From Pseudomonas pergaminensis (lineage in GTDB: Bacteria > Pseudomonadota > Gammaproteobacteria > Pseudomonadales > Pseudomonadaceae), in NCBI RefSeq assembly GCF_024112395.2, contig NZ_CP078013.2, forward strand, positions 4,774,001 through 4,838,000: a stretch of 64,000 bases of DNA. The letters run 5' to 3'. Positions 1 to 8,746 of this stretch are shown here, one piece after another. Under the pieces are notes generated by a model. It did no database searches. It worked only from the letters and a program-made list of their open reading frames with translations, and was not told where the DNA came from. Numbering within the stretch: the stretch's first letter is position 1; each line of letters begins with the position of its first letter. Both the position numbers and the translations under genes were made by a program.

Positions 1-778
1 GTGGCATCGCCTTGACCGCGCCACTGGCGATCAACTCGGCCAGTTCGGCGACGTCGAGCAACGCGCACATGTGTTCGATCACGGTGCCCGCCAGCCAAGG
101 CCGTTGGCCCCGGTGGCTGCGCCATTTGATTTCGTTCGGGTCCAGGCGCAACGAGCGGCTGACCTGATGCACCGCCAGCCCCCACTCATAACCCTGCACC
201 GAGATCACGTACTGCAAGCCTTGGCGGAAGTCGTCGCGATAGCGGTCGGGCATGACCCAACGCGCGGTATCCAACACTTTGAGGTTGCCCGCCTGGCTGG
301 GCAGGATGCCGAGGAACCACTCCGGCTGCCCGAACAGCGGCGTCAGTTCCTGACCTTCCAGGGAGTAGATCGAGCCCAGGCACACCAGTGGTACCGCCAG
401 GGTCAACCCGGCGACATCGAACAGCAGGCATTCGAACGGCTCGGCAGCCCAACTCGGACGCCCATCGCCAGTCACCGGCGGCGGGGTGATGCTCGGTGGC
501 AGGTGCACTTCCACCACCGGCTCGACCACCACGGGCGCAACCACTGCCGGCGCGATCGGCACGATGACCGGGGCAACCGGCACAACCTGCGCGTCGCGGG
601 CCTGCTCTTCCAGAACGGCCAACTGGAATTCATCCAGCGTGCTTTCCGGCTCTACAGCGGGCTCCAGCACCAGGATCGGTTCCGGCAATTCTTCCGCGGT
701 CGCATCCTGCAGCAAGGCATCCAGGTAGGATTCCAGTGCCAGTTGCGGCCGGGTCTTGAGTTCTACGGGACGGTTCAT
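1..778 (-). CDS. parP: ParP-like CheW-domain protein, 3' end cut by window edge
   Basis: The reading frame is open to the left edge, with 259 codons visible. The N-terminal ~130 residues are Pro/Ala/Val/Glu-rich and look disordered. They are followed by a CheW-like domain from about residue 130 (segments such as ECLLFDVAGLTLAVPL and QYVISVQGYEWGLAVHQV). A CheW domain with a long linker next to a ParA-type ATPase matches ParP of the Vibrio and Pseudomonas polar chemotaxis systems, which ties CheA arrays to the cell pole. The start ATG at 776-778 overlaps the TGA of parC (ATGA), suggesting translational coupling. A plain CheW paralogue is the alternative; the long N-terminal linker and the parC neighbour favour ParP. 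Confidence 0.82.
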   Translation of the reverse strand, partial: MNRPVELKTRPQLALESYLDALLQDATAEELPEPILVLEPAVEPESTLDEFQLAVLEEQARDAQVVPVAPVIVPIAPAVVAPVVVEPVVEVHLPPSITPPPVTGDGRPSWAAEPFECLLFDVAGLTLAVPLVCLGSIYSLEGQELTPLFGQPEWFLGILPSQAGNLKVLDTARWVMPDRYRDDFRQGLQYVISVQGYEWGLAVHQVSRSLRLDPNEIKWRSHRGQRPWLAGTVIEHMCALLDVAELAELIASGAVKAMP

Positions 779-1566
779 CACGCCACCTGCGCCACAAGTT
801 GCTGGGACAGCAGGTGCTTGAGCAACGCGCGGTAGGCCAGTACGCCTCGGCTTTTCGGGTCGAACTGCGACGGCGCCAGGCCGGCGCGGCTGGCGTCACG
901 CAGGCGTGTGTCCACCGGGATGTAGCCGTTCCAGATGGTATCCGGGTAGGCATCGCGCAACACACGCAGGGTGCCGAGGGATGCCTGGGTGCGGCGGTCG
1001 AACAAAGTCGGCACGATGCTGAACGGCAGCGCCTGTTTGCGCGAACGGTTGATCATTGCCAGGGTGCTGACCATGCGCTCCAGACCTTTGACGGCCAGGT
1101 GCTCGGTCTGCACCGGGATCACCAACTGCTGGCTGGCCGCCAACGCGTTGACCATCAACACGCCCAGCAACGGCGGGCTGTCGATGATGGCGTAGTCGAA
1201 GTCCTGCCAGAGTTGCGCCAGGGTCTTGGCGATCACCAGGCCCAACCCGCTCTGCCCCGGCGACTGGCGTTCAAGGGTGGCCAGGGCGGTGCTGGAGGGC
1301 AGCAGGGAAATACTCTCGTTGCTGGTGGGCAGCAGCAGTTGCCCCGGCAAGTCGGCGGGCACGCTGCCCTTGTGCAGGAACAGGTCGTAGTTGCTGTGTT
1401 CCAGCGCATCCGGGTCGTAGCCGAAATAGCTGGTCATGGAGCCGTGAGGGTCCAGGTCCACCACGACCACGCGCTTGCCCGCCTCGGCCAGCAAGCCGGC
1501 TAAGGCGATGGAGGTGGTGGTCTTGCCGACCCCACCCTTTTGATTGGCAACTGCCCAGACTCTCAT
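778..1566 (-). CDS. parC: ParC, ParA/MinD-family ATPase for polar chemotaxis array placement
   Basis: A 262-residue ParA-type ATPase. It has a deviant Walker A (KGGVGKTT) within the first 20 residues, a second Lys/Asp switch region (VVVDLDPHGS) and a 'DSPPLLG' Walker B-like strand. In this genomic position (motC-motD-parC-parP) the homologue recruits chemotaxis arrays to the pole in Vibrio and Pseudomonas; it is not a chromosome-partition ParA. I placed the start at ATG 1564-1566 rather than at an upstream in-frame ATG, because GGGAGGAA lies just ahead of it and the ParA fold begins there (MRVWAVANQKGG). Confidence 0.88.
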   Translation of the reverse strand: MRVWAVANQKGGVGKTTTSIALAGLLAEAGKRVVVVDLDPHGSMTSYFGYDPDALEHSNYDLFLHKGSVPADLPGQLLLPTSNESISLLPSSTALATLERQSPGQSGLGLVIAKTLAQLWQDFDYAIIDSPPLLGVLMVNALAASQQLVIPVQTEHLAVKGLERMVSTLAMINRSRKQALPFSIVPTLFDRRTQASLGTLRVLRDAYPDTIWNGYIPVDTRLRDASRAGLAPSQFDPKSRGVLAYRALLKHLLSQQLVAQVA

Positions 1567-1617
1567 TCGGTTGGTTCCTCCCGGCAGGCACAGGCGCGAC
1601 CGAGACATTGCATAAGG

Positions 1618-2505
1618 TTATTGAGCCGGCGACGGAGAATTGACGGCGCTCTGACGAACCGGCGGTTTTACAGGGGGCGGTGCAGTTTGTGTGCCAGCCC
1701 GCTTCAAGGCGGCATCCGGTGTCGCATTGGCGGTACCGGTGCCGGTCAGGCTGCGGCGCACATCCAGGTTGCGCGAGACCACCAGCACCACCCGACGGTT
1801 ACGTGCGCGCCCCTCCACCGTGGCGTTATTGGCCACCGGCTGGAACTCGCCATACCCCACCGACGCCAGGCGCCCAGGGTTCACACCCTGCATCGCCAGC
1901 ATGCGCACGATGCTCGCGGCACGTGCCGAAGACAGCTCCCAGTTGGTCGGGTACTGCGCGGTGCTGATCGGAAAATTGTCGGTAAAGCCTTCCACGTGGA
2001 TCGGGTTCTCGAACGGCCGCAGGATCGCCGCCACCTTGTCGATGATAGTGAACGCCTGGTCACTGGGCATCGCATCGGCACTGGCAAACAGCAGGCTGGA
2101 GTTCAGCTCGATCTCCACCCACAGCTCGTTGCCACGCACGGTCATCTGGTTGGAGCTGATCAAATCGCCGAACGCGGCGCTGATGTCATCGGCAATGCTT
2201 TTCAGCGGATCGCTGGTTCCACCCACGCCTGCGGCGGTTTCATCGCTGTCGTTGACCAACGGTTTGGCCGGCGTCACGGTCTTGGGCCGTTCTTCGCCGA
2301 TGGGGATCGGCTTGAGGGCGCGGTCGGCATCGTTGAACACGCCGATCAGCGCCTGGGAAATGACTTTGTACTTGCCTTCGTTGATCGACGAGATGGAGTA
2401 CATCACCACGAAAAACGCGAACAGCAAGGTGATGAAGTCCGCATAGGACACCAGCCACCGCTCGTGGTTGACGTGTTCTTCAGGCTCGCGACGGCGACGG
2501 CTCAT
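1618..2505 (-). CDS. motD: MotD, flagellar stator protein (MotB family)
   Basis: A 295-residue MotB-type stator subunit. It has a short basic cytoplasmic N-terminus, then one membrane helix (about residues 18-40) containing the proton-binding aspartate in 'VSYADFITLLFAFF'. A periplasmic plug/linker follows, then an OmpA/MotB peptidoglycan-binding domain with 'VEGFTDNFPI' and 'ARAASIVRML'. It pairs with the upstream motC. Pseudomonads carry both MotAB and MotCD stators, and MotCD supports swarming and high-load motility and is the set regulated by c-di-GMP. The unstructured C-terminal tail (from ~245) is Pro/Thr/Ala-rich. Confidence 0.93.
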   Translation of the reverse strand: MSRRRREPEEHVNHERWLVSYADFITLLFAFFVVMYSISSINEGKYKVISQALIGVFNDADRALKPIPIGEERPKTVTPAKPLVNDSDETAAGVGGTSDPLKSIADDISAAFGDLISSNQMTVRGNELWVEIELNSSLLFASADAMPSDQAFTIIDKVAAILRPFENPIHVEGFTDNFPISTAQYPTNWELSSARAASIVRMLAMQGVNPGRLASVGYGEFQPVANNATVEGRARNRRVVLVVSRNLDVRRSLTGTGTANATPDAALKRAGTQTAPPPVKPPVRQSAVNSPSPAQ

Positions 2506-2520
2506 AATCGATATCTCCCA

Positions 2521-3261
2521 TCAATCCATGAAGCCCTGGAGCTTCAATTCGATGGAGCGTGGGTTCTCACCCTCGGCGATCGACAGGATGCCTTCCAGCA
2601 ACATCTCGCGGTAACGCGACTGGCGCATGGCAATCGACTTGAGCTTGCTGGCCACCGGCAACAGCACCAGGTTGGCACTCGCCACGCCATAGATGGTGGC
2701 GACAAATGCCACGGCAATGCCGCTGCCCAGTTGCGACGGATCGGCGAGGTTGCCCATCACGTGGATCAAGCCCATCACCGCACCGATGATGCCGATGGTC
2801 GGCGCGTAGCCGCCCATGCTTTCGTAGACTTTGGCGGCGTTGATGTCGCGACTTTCCTGGGTGTAGAAATCCACCTCCAGGATGCTGCGGATCGCTTCCG
2901 GTTCGGCGCCGTCCACCAGCAATTGCAGGCCTTTGCGTGCGTAGCTGTCCGGCTCGGCGTCAGCCACGCCCTCCAGGCCCAGCAGGCCTTCCTTGCGCGC
3001 GGTGAGGCTCCAGTTGACCACGCGATCAATGCCACCTGGCAGGTCCACGCGAGGCGGGAAAATGATCCATATCAGAATCTGCATGGCGCGCTTGAACGAG
3101 CTCATGGGCGACTGCAACAACGCCGCGCCCACGGTACCGCCAATCACGATCAACGCTGCCGGGCCGTTGGCCAATGCGCCGAGGTGACCGCCTTCGAGGT
3201 AGTTGCCGCCGATGATCGCGACAAACGCCATGATGATGCCGATCAGGCTCAATACATCCAT
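2521..3261 (-). CDS. motC: MotC, flagellar stator protein (MotA family)
   Basis: A 246-residue MotA/ExbB-family protein. It has two N-terminal membrane helices (about 5-25 and 30-52), a large cytoplasmic loop with the charged rotor-contact region, and two C-terminal membrane helices around the motifs 'GGYAPTIGIIGAVMGLIHVM' and 'VAFVATIYGVASANLVLLP'. It forms the proton channel with MotD. Its ATG (3259-3261) shares a base with the cheB stop (TGATG), so it is probably translated by coupling at the end of the che operon. A 15-base gap separates it from motD. Confidence 0.94.
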   Translation of the reverse strand: MDVLSLIGIIMAFVAIIGGNYLEGGHLGALANGPAALIVIGGTVGAALLQSPMSSFKRAMQILIWIIFPPRVDLPGGIDRVVNWSLTARKEGLLGLEGVADAEPDSYARKGLQLLVDGAEPEAIRSILEVDFYTQESRDINAAKVYESMGGYAPTIGIIGAVMGLIHVMGNLADPSQLGSGIAVAFVATIYGVASANLVLLPVASKLKSIAMRQSRYREMLLEGILSIAEGENPRSIELKLQGFMD

Positions 3262-4391
3262 CAGAGGCAGGCCTCCACCAGATGCTTGCCGATGTCGTCC
3301 AAGCTATAGACGGCGTCGGCCAGGTCCGCCTTGACGATGGCCATGGGCATGCCATAGATCACGCAGCTGGCTTCGTCCTGGGCCCAGATTGCGCTGCCGC
3401 CCTGCTTGAGCAGCCGCGCGCCTTCACGGCCATCGGCGCCCATGCCGGTGAGGACCACCGCCAGAACTTTGTCGCCGTAGGACTTGGCCGCCGAACCAAA
3501 GGTGATGTCCACGCAGGGTTTGTAGTTCAGGCGCTCATCGCCCGGCAGGATTTTGATCGCGCCACGGCCGTCCACCATCATTTGCTTGCCACCCGGCGCC
3601 AGCAACGCCAGGCCAGGACGCAGGATGTCGCCATCCTCGGCTTCCTTGACACTGATGCGGCACAGCTTGTCCAGGCGCTCGGCGAATGCCTTGGTGAACG
3701 CCGCAGGCATGTGCTGGATCAGCACGATCGGCGCCGGGAAGTTGGCCGGCAGTTGGGTCAATACGCGTTGCAGGGCCACCGGGCCGCCCGTGGACGTGCC
3801 GATAGCCACAAGTTTGTAGGCCTTGCGCTTCGGCGCAGGCGAATGGGCAGTCGCAGGCGCAGCAGCGCGAACCGGCGCCACGGCAGGCCGTGCAACCGGC
3901 GCAGGCGCTGGACGAGCAAACGATGACGTCGGTGCAGCCGGTGCTGCAACCGGTGCAGGCGTCGGCGCTGGCGCGCTGAACAGGCTGCGACGGTTACTGC
4001 GCGAAATGCTGTGCACTTTCTCGCACAGCATTTGCTTGACCTTCTCGGGGTTGCGCGAGATGTCTTCGAAATTCTTCGGCAGGAAATCCACCGCGCCAGC
4101 GTCCAGCGCATCCAGGGTGACCCGGGCGCCTTCGTGCGTCAGCGAGGAGAACATCAACACCGGGGTCGGGCAGCGTTGCATGATGTGCCGAACTGCCGTG
4201 ATGCCATCCATCATCGGCATCTCGTAGTCCATGGTGATCACGTCCGGTTTCAACGCAATGGCTTGATCAATCGCCTCTTTGCCGTTGGTGGCCGTGCCGA
4301 CCACCTGGATCGTTGGATCGGCGGAAAGAATTTCCGAGACGCGGCGGCGGAAGAAACCCGAATCGTCCACCACCAGGACCTTGACTGCCAT
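3261..4391 (-). CDS. cheB: CheB, chemoreceptor glutamate methylesterase
   Basis: A 376-residue CheB with an N-terminal receiver (acid pocket VVDDS, phospho-acceptor Asp55 in '[10 protein letters not shown]'), an Ala/Pro-rich linker (~140-190) and a C-terminal methylesterase. The catalytic residues visible are Ser200 (GTSTGG), His227 (LIQHMP) and Asp320 (GMGADG). It demethylates MCPs after phosphorylation by CheA. I placed the start at ATG 4389-4391, 27 bases inside the longest ORF, because GGAG lies five bases ahead and the receiver begins [10 protein letters not shown]. The matching methyltransferase cheR is not in this window. Confidence 0.94.
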   Translation of the reverse strand: MAVKVLVVDDSGFFRRRVSEILSADPTIQVVGTATNGKEAIDQAIALKPDVITMDYEMPMMDGITAVRHIMQRCPTPVLMFSSLTHEGARVTLDALDAGAVDFLPKNFEDISRNPEKVKQMLCEKVHSISRSNRRSLFSAPAPTPAPVAAPAAPTSSFARPAPAPVARPAVAPVRAAAPATAHSPAPKRKAYKLVAIGTSTGGPVALQRVLTQLPANFPAPIVLIQHMPAAFTKAFAERLDKLCRISVKEAEDGDILRPGLALLAPGGKQMMVDGRGAIKILPGDERLNYKPCVDITFGSAAKSYGDKVLAVVLTGMGADGREGARLLKQGGSAIWAQDEASCVIYGMPMAIVKADLADAVYSLDDIGKHLVEACL

Positions 4392-4439
4392 AAACACTCC
4401 GTTAGGCGGGGCGGGCACTACCGCCCTGCCCCACCAGAA

Positions 4440-6644
4440 TCAAATACGCCGAGCGGCGTAACGCTTGAGCATGCTCGGAACATCGAGAATCAGCGCGATC
4501 CGACCGTCACCGGTGATGGTCGCACCCGACATGCCCGGGGTTCCCTGCAGCATTTTGCCCAAAGGCTTGATGACCACTTCTTCCTGGCCAACCAGTTGAT
4601 CGACGACAAAGCCGATCCGCTGGGTGCCCACGGAGAGAATCACCACATGGCCTTCGCGCTGCTCTTCGTGCTTGGCCGATGCCACCAGCCAGCGCTTGAG
4701 GTAGAACAGTGGCAACGCCTTGTCGCGTACGATCACCACTTCCTGACCGTCCACCACGTTGGTGCGCGACAGGTCGAGGTGGAAGATCTCGTTGACGTTG
4801 ACCAGCGGGAAGGCGAAAGCCTGGTTGCCCAGCATCACCATCAGGGTCGGCATGATCGCCAGGGTCAACGGCACCTTGATCACGATCTTGGAGCCCTGGC
4901 CCTTGGTCGAGTAGATGTTGATCGAGCCGTTGAGCTGGCTGATCTTGGTCTTCACCACGTCCATGCCGACGCCACGGCCCGACACGTCGGAAATCTCGGT
5001 CTTGGTCGAGAAGCCCGGGGCGAAGATCAGGTTGTAGCACTCGGTGTCGGTCAGGCGGTCGGCGGCGTCCTTGTCCATCACGCCGCGCTTGACCGCGATG
5101 TTGCGCAATATGGTCGGGTCCATGCCTTTGCCGTCGTCAGTGATCGACAGCAGGATGTGGTCGCCCTCTTGCTCGGCGGCCAGGATCACCTTGCCGTTGC
5201 GCGACTTGCCCGAGGCTTCGCGCTCTTCCGGGGTTTCCACGCCGTGGTCGACGGCGTTGCGCACCAAGTGGACCAGCGGGTCGGCCAGGGCCTCGACAAG
5301 GTTTTTGTCGAGGTCGGTTTCTTCACCCACCAGTTCCAGGTTGATCTCTTTCTTCAGCTGACGCGCCAGGTCGCGAACCAGGCGTGGGAAGCGGCCGAAG
5401 ACTTTCTTGATCGGCTGCATCCGCGTTTTCATCACGGCGGTCTGCAGGTCGGCGGTCACCACGTCGAGGTTCGACACGGCCTTTTGCATGGCTTCGTCGC
5501 CGCTGCTCAAGCCCAGGCGTACCAGGCGGTTACGCACCAGTACCAGTTCGCCGACCATGTTCATGATGTCGTCCAGGCGTGCGGTATCAACCCGCACGGT
5601 GGTTTCGGCTTCACTGGCAGGCTTCTCGGCCACCGGTGCTGCAGCGGCACGCGCCGGAGCCGGTGCTGGCGCTGCGGCTGGCGTGGCAGCTGGCTTGGCG
5701 GCCGGGGCCGGCGCTGCGGCTTTGGCGGCCACCGGTGCAGCGGACGCGACCGCTGCGGCCGGGGCCACTTCGCTGAACTTGCCCTTGCCGTGCAATTCGT
5801 CCAGCAGGGACTCGAACTCGTGATCGGAGATCAGGCCGTCGCCCGCCGGTGCTGCATTGGCAGCGGCAGGCGCCGCAGCCGTGGCGGCGACTTCCGGCAA
5901 GGCGTCGGCCACGAAGGTGCCCTTGCCATGCAGTTGGTCGAGCAACGCTTCAAATTCGTCGTCGGTAATGTCGGTGCTGGCACTGGCGGCAGGCGCCTCT
6001 GCAGCAGCAACCGGTGCGACAGCATCGGCCGCAAACTGGCCTTTGCCATGCAACTGATCGAGCAGGGACTCGAACTCAGCGTCGGTAATGTCTTCGCTGG
6101 TCGGTGCTGCGACGGCAGCCGCCGGCGTCTCTGCCTCGGCCTTCACGGCACTGAGGGAGTTGAGCAGCTGTTCGAACTCGCTGTCGGTCACATCCGGCTC
6201 GGCTTGCGCCACGGGCTCCGGCGCGGCTTCCACCACAGGCGCAGCCGAGGTGTCGGCAGGTTCTGCCAGGCGCGCCAGCGCGGCCAGCAGTTCCGGGGTG
6301 GCCGCGGTGATCGGGGCACGTTCGCGCACTTCGCTGAACATGCCGTTGACCGCATCCAGCGCTTCGAGAATCACGTCCATCAGTTCCGAGTCGACGTGCC
6401 GCTCACCCTTGCGCAGGATGTCGAACACGTTCTCGGCGATGTGACAGCACTCCACCAGCTCATGGAGCTGGAGGAAGCCGGCGCCCCCTTTTACAGTGTG
6501 AAAACCGCGAAAAATTGCATTGAGCAGGTTCGCATCATCCGGGCGGCTTTCCAGCTCGACCAGTTGTTCGGACAGTTGCTCTAAAATTTCGCCGGCCTCT
6601 ACAAGGAAATCCTGAAGGATTTCTTCATCGGCGCCGAAGCTCAT
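4440..6644 (-). CDS. cheA: CheA, chemotaxis histidine kinase with repeated linker motifs
   Basis: A 734-residue chemotaxis kinase. P1 carries the phosphorylated His49 (FRGFHTVKGG). Residues ~350-420 are the dimerisation helix pair. The HATPase carries an N-box (VRNAVDHG, 461-468), G1 (DDGKGMD), F-box (FAPGFST) and G2 (GRGVGMD), and a CheW-like P5 spans ~590-730. No classical P2 is evident. Instead residues 150-345 are an Ala/Pro-rich linker holding three near-identical 18-residue motifs of the form D-I-T-D-x-E-F-E-x-L-L-D-Q-L-H-G-K-G (185-202, 225-242, 271-288) and a degenerate fourth (152-164). Linker elements in this region of ParP-linked CheAs mediate polar localisation, so these may be docking sites. 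Confidence 0.96.
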   Translation of the reverse strand: MSFGADEEILQDFLVEAGEILEQLSEQLVELESRPDDANLLNAIFRGFHTVKGGAGFLQLHELVECCHIAENVFDILRKGERHVDSELMDVILEALDAVNGMFSEVRERAPITAATPELLAALARLAEPADTSAAPVVEAAPEPVAQAEPDVTDSEFEQLLNSLSAVKAEAETPAAAVAAPTSEDITDAEFESLLDQLHGKGQFAADAVAPVAAAEAPAASASTDITDDEFEALLDQLHGKGTFVADALPEVAATAAAPAAANAAPAGDGLISDHEFESLLDELHGKGKFSEVAPAAAVASAAPVAAKAAAPAPAAKPAATPAAAPAPAPARAAAAPVAEKPASEAETTVRVDTARLDDIMNMVGELVLVRNRLVRLGLSSGDEAMQKAVSNLDVVTADLQTAVMKTRMQPIKKVFGRFPRLVRDLARQLKKEINLELVGEETDLDKNLVEALADPLVHLVRNAVDHGVETPEEREASGKSRNGKVILAAEQEGDHILLSITDDGKGMDPTILRNIAVKRGVMDKDAADRLTDTECYNLIFAPGFSTKTEISDVSGRGVGMDVVKTKISQLNGSINIYSTKGQGSKIVIKVPLTLAIMPTLMVMLGNQAFAFPLVNVNEIFHLDLSRTNVVDGQEVVIVRDKALPLFYLKRWLVASAKHEEQREGHVVILSVGTQRIGFVVDQLVGQEEVVIKPLGKMLQGTPGMSGATITGDGRIALILDVPSMLKRYAARRI
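5781..6191 (-). repeat. Tandem protein-level motif repeats in the CheA linker
   Basis: Within cheA, codons 152-288 encode three strong copies and one weak copy of an acidic amphipathic motif (core EFExLLDQLHGKG) spaced by 22-28 residue Ala/Pro/Val spacers. The strong copies are almost identical in protein sequence, while the spacers differ. This is what repeated short linear interaction motifs look like, rather than a folded domain. Confidence 0.85.
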
Positions 6645-6655
6645 GTGGGTGCTCC

Positions 6656-7444
6656 TTAGAAGCCTAAACTGGATAACAGGTCATCTACGTCATCCTGACC
6701 TGACACAACGTCTTCACGTTTATCGGCATGAATCTGCGGACCTTCACCCTTGGCGAGATGTTTTTGTGGATCTTTTTCCGAGAGGATCGCTTCGCGGTCA
6801 TGTTCAATGCCGGCAAAGCGGTCAACCTGGCCTGCCATAAGCACCAATTTGAGCAAGTTGCTTTCCACTTCGGTGACCAACTGGGTCACACGCTTGATCA
6901 CCTGGCCGGTGAGGTCCTGGTAATCCTGGGCGAGCAGAATGTCGTTGAGGTTGCTGGAAACCGTGCGGTTTTCCTGCTCGCTGCGTGACAAGAACCCATC
7001 GACCCGACGCGCCAATTCACGAAACTCTTCAGCCCCCACTTCCCGGCGCATGAAGCGGCCCCAGTCAACGCTGAGGGCCTGGGCTTCATTGGCCATGCCG
7101 TTGACCAGAGGCGTGGCGTTTTCCACCAGGTCCATGGTGCGGTTGGCCGCCGCCTCAGTCAGCCTGACCACGTAGGACAGGCGTTCGGTGGCATCAGTGA
7201 TTTGCGAAATTTCTTCGGCCTGGGGCATATGCGGGTCAATCTGGAAATTGACGATCGCACTGTGCAGCTCGCGTGTGAGCTTGCCCACTTCCTGGTACAG
7301 GCCGCGGTCACGGGTCTGGTTGAGCTCATGGATTAACTGCACCGCGTCGCCGAACTGGCCTTTCTCAAGGCTGTCGACCAACTGATGAGCATGCTTTTTC
7401 AGGGTCGACTCGAAGTCTCCCTGTGACGTTTCTTTATGCTCCAT
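6656..7444 (-). CDS. cheZ: CheZ, CheY-P phosphatase
   Basis: A 262-residue CheZ. The long helical core carries the phosphatase signature 'QDYQDLTGQVIKRV', with Asp177 and Gln181 as the counterparts of the E. coli catalytic Asp143/Gln147. The extreme C-terminus 'DDVDDLLSSLGF' is the CheY-binding peptide. It sits 11 bases upstream of cheA and 18 downstream of cheY, as in other pseudomonads, and terminates the CheY-P signal at the motor and array. Confidence 0.95.
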   Translation of the reverse strand: MEHKETSQGDFESTLKKHAHQLVDSLEKGQFGDAVQLIHELNQTRDRGLYQEVGKLTRELHSAIVNFQIDPHMPQAEEISQITDATERLSYVVRLTEAAANRTMDLVENATPLVNGMANEAQALSVDWGRFMRREVGAEEFRELARRVDGFLSRSEQENRTVSSNLNDILLAQDYQDLTGQVIKRVTQLVTEVESNLLKLVLMAGQVDRFAGIEHDREAILSEKDPQKHLAKGEGPQIHADKREDVVSGQDDVDDLLSSLGF

Positions 7445-7462
7445 AGCTCCCCCGCGATGGCA

Positions 7463-7837
7463 TTAGCCGTGGATGCGTTCGAAGATTTTTTCGATCTTCT
7501 CTTTCAAGGCCAAGGCAGTGAATGGCTTGACCACGTAACCGTTAACCCCGGCTTGGGCGGCTTCGATGATCTGCTCACGCTTGGCTTCGGCGGTCACCAT
7601 CAGCACAGGCAGGCTGCGCAGCTTTTCGTCAGCGCGCACGTGGCGCAGCAAGTCGATGCCGGTCATGCCCGGCATGTTCCAGTCCGTTACCAGAAAGTCG
7701 ATGCTCCCGCTGTTGAGGATCGGAATCGCCGTAATGCCGTCATCCGCCTCGACCGTGTTAGTGAACCCAAGGTCACGCAACAGGTTTTTTATGATCCGCC
7801 GCATCGTTGAGAAGTCATCAACGATGAGGATTTTCAT
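7463..7837 (-). CDS. cheY: CheY, chemotaxis response regulator
   Basis: A 124-residue single-domain receiver. The acid pocket is Asp7/Asp8, the phospho-acceptor Asp52 ([11 protein letters not shown]), the switch Thr82 (MVTAEA) and Lys104 (YVVKPF). It binds FliM when phosphorylated by CheA. I took the start at ATG 7835-7837 because the family begins MKILIVDD. An in-frame TTG eight codons upstream is possible but unlikely. The GGAGG lies rather far (about 17 bases) from this ATG, with only a weak GGA closer. It heads the cheYZAB-motCD-parCP set. Confidence 0.95.
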   Translation of the reverse strand: MKILIVDDFSTMRRIIKNLLRDLGFTNTVEADDGITAIPILNSGSIDFLVTDWNMPGMTGIDLLRHVRADEKLRSLPVLMVTAEAKREQIIEAAQAGVNGYVVKPFTALALKEKIEKIFERIHG

Positions 7838-7941
7838 GTTCTTGTCCAATTCGACCTCCAAGCAGTCTTAAACGCGCCCAGCACCTGGACGCGCCATTTC
7901 AATCAACAGGCATTACACAAAAAGGACTGCCGGGGGCACCA

Positions 7942-7976
7942 CGGGTCGAACCCGCGAAGGCTGCTTGCCCTCGCGG
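7942..7976. terminator. Overlapping hairpins between fliA and cheY
   Basis: In the 168-base gap after fliA there are two adjoining palindromes. CGGGT-CGA-ACCCG is at 7942-7954. A longer imperfect stem, CCGCGAAGGC paired with GCCCTCGCGG, is at 7952-7976. There is no clear T-tract, so this is either a REP-like element or a weak terminator that makes cheY expression partly independent of fliA. Confidence 0.45.
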
Positions 7977-8005
7977 TATCGTCTACAGTGTCCCCACACT
8001 GCCTG

Positions 8006-8746
8006 TCAGCGCGCTCGCCACTCTCCCAAACGCCCCCGCAAGCGGGCTGCGCACTGGCTGTGCAACTGGCTGACCCGCGATTCGCTGACCCCCAGGACCT
8101 CACCGATTTCCTTGAGGTTCAGCTCTTCGTCGTAGTACAGCGCCAACACCAGTCGCTCACGCTCCGGCAAATTGGCAATCGCGTCCGCCAACGCCCCCTG
8201 GAAACGCTCATCTTCCAGGTCACGCGATGGCTCCATATGAGCGCTCGCGCCGTCCTCGTGCAGCCCTTCGTGTTCGCCGTCCTGCAAGAGGTCGTCGAAA
8301 CTGAACAGGCGGCTGCCCAAGGTATCGTTCAAAATCCCGTAGTAATCGTCGAGACTCAATTGGAGTTCGGCCGCAACTTCGTGATCTTTAGCGTCGCGAC
8401 CGGTTTTTGCTTCAATTGCGCGAATTGCGTCACTGACCATGCGCGTATTGCGATGCACCGAACGCGGCGCCCAGTCACCTTTGCGCACTTCATCGAGCAT
8501 CGCGCCACGTATGCGGATACCCGCGTACGTCTCGAAACTCGCCCCCTTGCTCGCGTCGTATTTGGTCGACACTTCGAGCAGGCCGATCATGCCCGCCTGG
8601 ATCAGGTCTTCGACCTGGACGCTGGCGGGCAGGCGTGCCAGCAAGTGATAGGCGATACGCTTGACCAGGGGCGCGTAGCGCTCGATCAATTCGCCCTGGC
8701 TGTCACGGGCAGACTTCTTGTACGCGTTGTAGCCGGTCGCTGTCAT
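8006..8746 (-). CDS. fliA: FliA, sigma-28 flagellar sigma factor
   Basis: A 246-residue sigma-28. Region 2 begins near residue 18 (ERYAPLVKRIAYHLLARLPASVQVEDLIQ, a textbook sigma-70 region 2 opening), region 3 lies mid-protein, and the region 4 HTH is 'LNLKEIGEVLGVSESRVSQLHSQ'. It directs class IV genes such as fliC. I chose ATG 8744-8746 because the upstream ORF extension is only a shadow of fleN. This ATG overlaps the fleN TGA in an ATGA junction, indicating coupled translation of the anti-activator and the sigma factor. Confidence 0.96.
   Translation of the reverse strand: MTATGYNAYKKSARDSQGELIERYAPLVKRIAYHLLARLPASVQVEDLIQAGMIGLLEVSTKYDASKGASFETYAGIRIRGAMLDEVRKGDWAPRSVHRNTRMVSDAIRAIEAKTGRDAKDHEVAAELQLSLDDYYGILNDTLGSRLFSFDDLLQDGEHEGLHEDGASAHMEPSRDLEDERFQGALADAIANLPERERLVLALYYDEELNLKEIGEVLGVSESRVSQLHSQCAARLRGRLGEWRAR

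Noticed and set aside
4011..6584. 857-codon open frame on the plus strand over cheB/cheA
   Set aside because: It is a shadow of cheA and cheB; composition (His, Gln, Val, Gly) is typical of antisense frames in Pseudomonas.
7941..7954. GGTTCGACCC-like sequence suggesting a tRNA T-arm (minus strand)
   Set aside because: No acceptor, D or anticodon arms can be drawn around it; it is part of a hairpin.
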